This document shows positions 31,845 through 36,988 of a stretch of DNA of 36,988 bases, in pieces. Position 1 is the stretch's first letter, and every line of letters starts with the position of its first letter. Under the pieces are notes generated by a model. That model saw only the letters and a list, made by a program, of their open reading frames with translations. It ran no database searches and was not told the DNA's origin. Source of the DNA: an uncultured Bulleidia sp. (GTDB lineage Bacteria; Bacillota_I; Bacilli_A; Erysipelotrichales; Erysipelotrichaceae). The stretch lies in contig CAKVIS010000014.1 in assembly GCA_934754415.1 (NCBI GenBank), positions 1 to 36,988 on the forward strand, given 5' to 3'. The translations under genes and the position numbers were made by a program.

Positions 31845-33061
31845 ATGTATGTCAAGCAAGTTTTAAATAACAACACAATGTTAGCGCCCGGTGAAAATAA
31901 CCAAAAAGTGTCCGGTAGAAATCGCCATTTTCAGTCCAACAAAAACAGCCAATTATAATAAACGATTATGAGCAAAAATCCGCAAAAAATATGAGCATAT
32001 GCCGCGAAAGCTGCTTTATAAATGGGATAATCTCCCTGCTACACTAGTATGCCCTTGTGCTACCAGGACTTTGTTTTTACCAAGGGCAGGTTTAGAGGGT
32101 GCAGGGAGATGGGCCCCGTTTGTCAAGCAGACCGTGGAATAGCAGAATGAATAGATTAAGCAATATATCAAATCATTTTATGTGTGGCTATTTTCTTTGA
32201 ACCAAAATCGGTCATTTTTACCGGACTCGGAATGGCTAAATTCACCGGACTCTAACAACAATCATTGCATTAGATAATAATAAAAACGAAATTATTGTGG
32301 ATGCAAAGGGGATTGGCTTTAATGCCAAAGTTGATTCCGATATTGACGAGACAAAATTTAAGCATTTGAGAAAATTTGTTTTGGAAAACAGAACAATTAG
32401 TGATTTGCAAACTATTTATAATAATATTCCTCAAGATATTATGAATTTATCAATGCAATTACTTGAAGAAGAAAATGCAGAAAAAAAATCTGTAGATTTT
32501 GTTTCAATCAATAGTGTGTTATTACTTGCTGATCATATAAATGAAACGATAAAAAGACTCGAAAATGGAGTGTATTTAAGAAATTCATTAACAAACGAAA
32601 TCAAGATATTTTATAGTACTGAATTTCGAATTGCCTCAATAGCAAAAGAAAAATTAATTGATAAAAATGTATATCTGAATGATGATGAGATTTCTTTTAT
32701 AGCAATTCATTTAATCAATTTGAATTCTAATAACATGAACGATACTATGACATCAATCCAGATAGTCGACGATTTGGTGAATATTGTCAGAAGAGTGATG
32801 AATATTGAACTTAAAATTAATACGTATGAATATTCTAGATTCATTACACATTTAAAATATTTCTCTGTTAGAATTTTGAATCGAGAAAATGTAAATTCAA
32901 AATATGATGAAAAACTTGCAAGTTTTGTTAAAGAAAATTATAAGAAAGCGTATATATGCTCAAACATCATAAAGAAATATATAAAAGAAAAATATGATTA
33001 CGAGATTACAGAAGACGAAGTAATCTATCTCACCCTTCATTTAGAAAACATAAAAAAATGA
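31845..33061 (+). pseudogene. licT: licT/bglG antiterminator interrupted by a mobile element
   Basis: A LicT-like antiterminator split by the element at 31879-32257. The start is the ATG at 31845, 2 nt after the oxidoreductase stop: MYVKQVLNNN, then the element, then TIIALDNNKNEIIVDAKGIG. Removing the element and one ACAA copy rejoins the frame exactly (ACA-ATC-ATT) to give 277 residues, the length of Bacillus LicT. The second part, open from the ATG at 32297, keeps both PRD domains and their phosphorylatable histidines (LADHIN, FIAIHL, FITHL, LTLHL). It lacks the first half of the RNA-binding CAT domain, so any shortened product should not bind the RAT. Confidence 0.9.
31879..32257. mobile_element. 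379-bp non-autonomous IS21-like element
   Basis: The ends begin TGTTAG and finish CTAACA and match as inverted repeats over about 48 nt. Each end holds two copies of a CCGGT-containing block (left 31885-31902 and 31909-31926; mirrored at the right), like the multiple end repeats of IS21. A 4-bp target duplication ACAA flanks it (31875-31878 and 32258-32261). No istA or istB is present. The middle holds a long hairpin: ATCTCCCTGC (32030-32039) with GCAGGGAGAT (32101-32110), and inside it TGCCCTTG (32050-32057) with CAAGGGCA (32081-32088). It is a MITE-like derivative; assignment to IS21 rests on end structure only. Confidence 0.8.
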
Positions 33062-33072
33062 AAGGACATATT

Positions 33073-34872
33073 ATGAATATAAGAGATAATGTAAAAAAGA
33101 TTATTGAAAATATTGGCGGTAAAACAAATGTAACGAGTGTATCACATTGTGCCACTAGACTTAGATTAAGCTTGGCTGATACTAACAAATTGAACAAAGA
33201 GGCAGTTTCAAAAATTGACGGAGTATTAGGTTGTAATTTAGTAGGGAATGAATGCCAGATTATCATTGGAGGGGATGTTGTTAAATATTATCCAATTATG
33301 ACAGATGAACTGGGATTTGAAAAACAGAATGACGTAAAACAATCTTCAAAATTATCAATTTTTCAAAGAGTTTTAGATTTTATTTCTGGAACTATGACAC
33401 CTTTGATTCCGGCATTAATTGGCGCATCTGTAATAAGAGGAATTTTGATCTTATTGACACAATTCAATTTAATGGATGGTACAAGTGCAACATATTCAAT
33501 TCTATATGCCGCTTCAAATGCTATATTTTATTTCTTACCTATTTTATCTGCATTTTCAGCAGCTAAAAAACTAAATGTTAACCCATATATAGCAGCATGT
33601 ATTAGTGCTACTTTAATGGAACCAACGTTTACTTCTTTACTTACAGAAACAGGGAATGTGGTTTCTTTCATGGGAATTCCTGTAATGATGTTTAATTATT
33701 CTTCATCATTGATTCCTGCGTTGCTTTCAACATATGTTTATTCAATCTTATGGAAGTATTTGGAGAAACATGTGCCTAGTACTATTGCGACAATTGTTAA
33801 TCCAGCAGTTTCTCTTGCAATTTGTGTACCACTAACTGCAATTGTGTTTGGGCCGGTTGCATATTATTTTGGTCAGTTTATTGGAAACTTGTTTAATACA
33901 ATTAATGGTTTTAGCCCAATTATTGCAGGTATCTTTATTGGTGTTGCAATGAACTATTTAGTAATCAGTGGTATGCATTGGGTTATTACAGCTATTTGTA
34001 TTGTTGAGTTCAGTACAAATGGATATTCAGCTTTATTTGGTTATTGGTGGTGCGCATGTATTTCTTATATTGCAATTGCTCTGGGTGCAATATTTGTAGC
34101 CAACAACTCAAAAGAAAGAAATTTAGCTATTTCTTGTAGCATTGTTGCAATTTTCGGAGGTGTTTCTGAACCAACACTCTATACTTATTTATTAAGAAAT
34201 AAGCGTTATGCAATACCAATGGCTATATCAGGTGCTTTAGCAGGTGGACTTGCAGGGTTGTTAGGCTGTAAAGCAACAGCATTTTCTATGGCAACTATTT
34301 TTACCCTCCCATGCGTTGAAATTGGTGGAAGCTTTATTACAGCTGCTATTATATTCTTGGTTGCAATCATTGCAGGCATAATTGCAACTTATGTGTTTGT
34401 TGGAAAAAATAAATCATCTGGATTTTCAGCACCAATAGCGGGAGAAGTTGTAGATTTAAAAGACGTAAATGATGCAACATTTTCTTCAAAGGTACTTGGA
34501 GATGGATTTGCTGTAATTCCTTCAGATAACAAAGTAGTTTCACCATTTGATGGAGAAGTAGTTTCACTATATCCAACAAATCATGCTATTGGCTTAAAGG
34601 ATAAAGACGGAAATGAGGTGTTAATTCATATTGGCCTTGATTCTGTTAAACTTAATGGAGCTGGTTTCAAAACAAAAGTAAAGCAAGGAGATAAAGTGAA
34701 ACAAGGAGATATATTAATCGAGTTTGATATGAACACTCTAAAAGAAAATGATATTGATCCAATTACATTAATTGTGTTTACTAATGGTTACAAATTACCA
34801 TCTTTGCCAAATAACGTTATAACATCTGGAGAATTATTATTCAACATGGGCAATAACACCCAAGCAATCTAG
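33073..34872 (+). CDS. bglP: Beta-glucoside PTS transporter, EIIBCA
   Basis: 599 residues from the ATG at 33073 (AAAGGA 6 nt upstream; an ATG at 33058 overlapping the licT stop has no ribosome site). Domain order B-C-A: EIIB with the phosphorylated cysteine in SVSHCATRLRL (C26), an EIIC of about ten helices (GTMTPLIPALIGASVIRGIL, GVSEPTLYTYLLRN), and a glucose-type EIIA with two active-site histidines (NHAIGLKD H504, VLIHIGLDSVKLNG H519). It imports and phosphorylates aryl-beta-glucosides or similar sugars and, by family precedent, phosphorylates LicT to control it. No phospho-beta-glucosidase follows; a terminator does. Confidence 0.95.
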   Translation: MNIRDNVKKIIENIGGKTNVTSVSHCATRLRLSLADTNKLNKEAVSKIDGVLGCNLVGNECQIIIGGDVVKYYPIMTDELGFEKQNDVKQSSKLSIFQRVLDFISGTMTPLIPALIGASVIRGILILLTQFNLMDGTSATYSILYAASNAIFYFLPILSAFSAAKKLNVNPYIAACISATLMEPTFTSLLTETGNVVSFMGIPVMMFNYSSSLIPALLSTYVYSILWKYLEKHVPSTIATIVNPAVSLAICVPLTAIVFGPVAYYFGQFIGNLFNTINGFSPIIAGIFIGVAMNYLVISGMHWVITAICIVEFSTNGYSALFGYWWCACISYIAIALGAIFVANNSKERNLAISCSIVAIFGGVSEPTLYTYLLRNKRYAIPMAISGALAGGLAGLLGCKATAFSMATIFTLPCVEIGGSFITAAIIFLVAIIAGIIATYVFVGKNKSSGFSAPIAGEVVDLKDVNDATFSSKVLGDGFAVIPSDNKVVSPFDGEVVSLYPTNHAIGLKDKDGNEVLIHIGLDSVKLNGAGFKTKVKQGDKVKQGDILIEFDMNTLKENDIDPITLIVFTNGYKLPSLPNNVITSGELLFNMGNNTQAI

Positions 34873-34890
34873 AGATTATACAGCGAAAAG

Positions 34891-34926
34891 AGAGAGGACA
34901 TGTTAAAATGTATCCTCTCTTTTTTG
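34891..34926 (+). terminator. Terminator of the PTS operon
   Basis: AGAGAGGA (34891-34898) pairs with TCCTCTCT (34913-34920), followed by six T. Confidence 0.9.
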
Positions 34927-34948
34927 TGAGATTTTAACCAAAAAATAC

Positions 34949-34992
34949 TTTACATTTCGTATCACACGCATATAATTACCTAAGGTAATTAT
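34949..34992 (+). promoter_or_regulatory. Promoter and perfect operator of the MarR-MATE operon
   Basis: -35 TTTACA (34949-34954), 16 nt, -10 TATAAT (34971-34976). A 21-nt perfect dyad of 9-bp arms (ATAATTACC 34972-34980, GGTAATTAT 34984-34992) covers the -10 and the start point near 34983. This is a strong case for autorepression by the MarR protein it precedes. Confidence 0.85.
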
Positions 34993-35006
34993 CGGAGGTA
35001 ACTATT

Positions 35007-35468
35007 ATGGACGCATTTGAAGCAAGAAAAGTTATAGATGTATTAGAAAAAGCAGAAAAGATAGCACAAAGCAGACCACAACTTCCTAAAGAAATCTTGC
35101 CGTCTTATCTGAAGATACTGGATAAGATTTATCAGCTGAGTTTAAAAGGGAAGGTAAGGGTATCTGATGTATCTAAAGCTTTACATCAGACTACTCCAAG
35201 TATTACACGTGCTTTAGGAGTGATGGATACACTGGGATGGATTGGCAAGGAAGTCAGTTCAGAAGATAAAAGGGTAATCTACGTTGTACTTAAAGAAAAA
35301 GGTGTAGAAGTATATCACACCTATATAGAAAAGTATTTTGAGAAGCTTTCATTAAGATTGCAGAAATATGATAAGGGACAGCTGGAAGTGATGGCTGAGT
35401 GTATTAATAGTATGTATGACGAATTTATGGAAACACCTATTGTGATGGAGGATATGAAAGATGAATGA
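35007..35468 (+). CDS. MarR family transcriptional regulator
   Basis: 153 residues with GGAGG 8 nt upstream. Winged helix-turn-helix: VRVSDVSKALHQTTPSITRA as the recognition unit, then the wing GWIGKEVSSEDKRVIYVVL with the family D-x-R. It overlaps the MATE gene by 8 nt, so it probably senses a compound that pump removes. The perfect dyad at 34972-34992 is its likely binding site. Confidence 0.92.
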   Translation: MDAFEARKVIDVLEKAEKIAQSRPQLPKEILPSYLKILDKIYQLSLKGKVRVSDVSKALHQTTPSITRALGVMDTLGWIGKEVSSEDKRVIYVVLKEKGVEVYHTYIEKYFEKLSLRLQKYDKGQLEVMAECINSMYDEFMETPIVMEDMKDE

Positions 35469-36795
35469 TTTTACTAATGGTTCTATTTTAAAGAAAATGA
35501 TTAAATTCATGATTCCCATTCTTGGTTCCTTGATATTACAGGCTATGTATGGTGCTGTAGATCTGATGATTGTAGGTCAGTTTGGAACAACTACAGGATT
35601 AAGTGGTATTTCTACAGGAAGTAACATCATGAATATGGCAACATTTGTTGTGGCAGGTCTTGCCATGGCGGTAACAGTACAGATTTCTAAATACATTGGT
35701 ATGCAGAAACATGAACGTATAGGACGACTGATTGGCTGTACAATTGCATTATTCAGTATCATTTCCATTGTCTTAAGTGTTCTTCTGATAGCATTTGCAA
35801 GACCATTTGCTCAGCTGATGCAGGCTCCTGAAGAAGCTTTGGATCTGACAGTACAGTATATAAGAATATGTGGTACTGGTTTCTTACTGATTACTGCATA
35901 TAATACTATTTCTTCTGTATTCAGAGGTATGGGAGATTCCAAGTCTCCGTTATTATTTGTATTGATTGCATGTGTTGTAAATATCTTTGGTGATCTTTTA
36001 TTAGTAGCAGGATTACATATGAATGTGGCAGGTGCAGCCATAGCAACAGTTGCAGCACAGGGAGTCAGTGTACTGTTATCTGTCTTTATTATTCGTAAGA
36101 AAGAGTTTCCTTTTACACTGAAGAAGAAAGATATCTGTCTGAATGAAGAACTGGGTGGCATTATTAAGATTGGTACACCTATTGCTTTACAGGAATTGTT
36201 AACACAATTCAGTTTCTTAGCATTATGTGCTTTTGTTAACTCTTTAGGCTTGGCTGCTTCTTCCGGATATGGTGTAGCCAATAAAGTACAGAGTTTTGCC
36301 ATGTTGATACCAAGTGCTTTGATGCAGTCCATGTCTTCCTTTGTTTCACAGAATGTAGGTGCAGGCAAAGAGAAAAGAGCTTTCCGTTCCATGTTAACAG
36401 GTATAGGAATTGGTGGAGTGATTGGTGTATTTGTGTTTATGGGGATTGTATTTTCTGGAGATAAGATGGCATCCTTATTTACAACAGATACATCTGTAAT
36501 AGCTGAGGCATATTCCTATATGAAGGGTTTTTCTTCAGAAGTTATCTTAACAGCTGTATTATTCAGTTTTATGGGGTATTACAATGGTCATGCAAGAACA
36601 TTCTGGGTGATGTTACAGGGACTGGCACAGACATTTATTGTAAGATTACCAGTTGCCTATGCCATGACAGTATTACCAGATCCTTCACTATTTAAGATTG
36701 CCTTGGCAGGACCAAGTGCAACATTATTTGGCATTGTACTGAATGTAATCTATTACTTCTATTACAGAAAAAGCTTGCCAGACACAGTAGAATAA
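35461..36795 (+). CDS. MATE family efflux transporter
   Basis: 444 residues with twelve membrane helices. It opens FTNGSILKKMIKFMIPILGS and carries AVDLMIVGQFGTTTGLSGIS and SVFRGMGDSKSPLLFV, all typical of MATE proteins. It is a paralogue of the transporter at 18316 but in a regulator-pump operon. The ATG lies within the end of the marR gene, so translation is coupled. Substrate unknown; likely a drug or toxic metabolite that also acts as the MarR ligand. Confidence 0.94.
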   Translation: MNDFTNGSILKKMIKFMIPILGSLILQAMYGAVDLMIVGQFGTTTGLSGISTGSNIMNMATFVVAGLAMAVTVQISKYIGMQKHERIGRLIGCTIALFSIISIVLSVLLIAFARPFAQLMQAPEEALDLTVQYIRICGTGFLLITAYNTISSVFRGMGDSKSPLLFVLIACVVNIFGDLLLVAGLHMNVAGAAIATVAAQGVSVLLSVFIIRKKEFPFTLKKKDICLNEELGGIIKIGTPIALQELLTQFSFLALCAFVNSLGLAASSGYGVANKVQSFAMLIPSALMQSMSSFVSQNVGAGKEKRAFRSMLTGIGIGGVIGVFVFMGIVFSGDKMASLFTTDTSVIAEAYSYMKGFSSEVILTAVLFSFMGYYNGHARTFWVMLQGLAQTFIVRLPVAYAMTVLPDPSLFKIALAGPSATLFGIVLNVIYYFYYRKSLPDTVE

Positions 36796-36798
36796 ACA

Positions 36799-36846
36799 TA
36801 AACCCCTCCTATGAAAGCATAGATGCTTTGATGGGAGGGGGTTTGT
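36799..36846 (+). terminator. Terminator after the second MATE gene
   Basis: A long stem with AAACCCCTCC (from 36800) pairing with GGAGGGGGTTT, inner AAAGCAT/ATGCTTT, followed by GTTTTG. It is symmetric enough to act in both directions. Confidence 0.85.
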
Positions 36847-36909
36847 TTTGATTAGATTAAGTATTATTTTGGTTCAGTCCTAAAACCTGTTGATAGATTC
36901 ACTCAGAGA

Positions 36910-36988
36910 TTATGAAAACTTCCTGCTGGCATCTATAATCTTCAGGAAGAAATATTCGTCATCCGGATAGCCGTATCCTTGTCGTCTC
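36910..36988 (-). CDS. C-terminal tail of a possible ISL3-type transposase, cut by window edge
   Basis: On the minus strand the last 25 codons of a frame that continues beyond the window: RRQGYGYPDDEYFFLKIIDA then SRKFS and a stop at 36910-36912. The pattern GYGYxxxxYFxLxI resembles the ending of ISL3-family transposases (yGfrnxexfrxrI). Too short for certainty. Confidence 0.35.
   Translation of the reverse strand, partial: RRQGYGYPDDEYFFLKIIDASRKFS

Noticed and set aside
1..36988. CRISPR arrays, tRNA or rRNA genes
   Set aside because: No regularly spaced short repeats were seen beyond the pairs described, and no tRNA-like or rRNA-like conserved segments were recognised by eye.

Overview
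This is an AT-rich, densely coded stretch of chromosome from a low-GC Gram-positive bacterium. AddAB, XpaC/TelA, a GH25 muramidase, MarR/TauE, MutL/MiaA and a BglG/PTS operon all fit Firmicutes. The mix and the codon style suggest a gut or oral Erysipelotrichia-like organism, but that placement is inference from gene content only. No rRNA, tRNA or CRISPR array was seen.

Layout. 1-1570: an edge-truncated AAA/DUF4143 ATPase behind two tandem dyads, then a decayed IS1595-type transposase. 1579-8584 (minus): addB-addA plus a co-transcribed HTH/TPR regulator. 8676-8949: a lone 77-residue gene. 9061-16564 (plus): a cluster of XpaC, an AAA+ protein, a membrane-anchored 5'-nucleotidase-like protein that has lost every metal ligand, TelA, and a membrane-anchored pseudokinase-like protein. 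16839-18148: a second DUF4143 ATPase bracketed by copies of one hairpin. 18304-20652: MATE transporter with a GH25 muramidase. 20771-22117 (minus): MarR regulator with a TauE-type exporter. 22207-23469 (minus): a RhuM/Fic gene between two copies of one terminator hairpin. 23498-24438 (minus): YigZ plus a small unknown protein, divergent from mutL-miaA, followed by a BI-1 protein, an unknown protein and a CpXC-domain protein. 29743-34926: a transferred-looking, more AT-rich sugar operon. 34949-36846: MarR-MATE pair. 36910-36988: the tail of what may be a transposase.

The sugar operon reads most clearly. A promoter leads into a LicT/BglG-type RAT hairpin overlapping an intrinsic terminator. Then come an old-yellow-enzyme-type oxidoreductase, a LicT-like antiterminator and a beta-glucoside EIIBCA permease. 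The antiterminator is interrupted near its 5' end by a 379-bp IS21-like non-autonomous element with a 4-bp target duplication. Removing the element and one duplication restores a 277-residue LicT-sized frame. The switch RNA is therefore present but its protein partner is broken.

Two more patterns recur. Several genes (the HTH/TPR regulator, addB, MATE, mutL and the gene at 28109) have a -10 box placed so that transcription should begin at or within 3 nt of the ATG, with no Shine-Dalgarno sequence, which suggests leaderless mRNAs. Several proteins keep a fold but lose the active site: the phosphoesterase, the kinase, the first AAA domain, and the MutL C-terminal endonuclease site.
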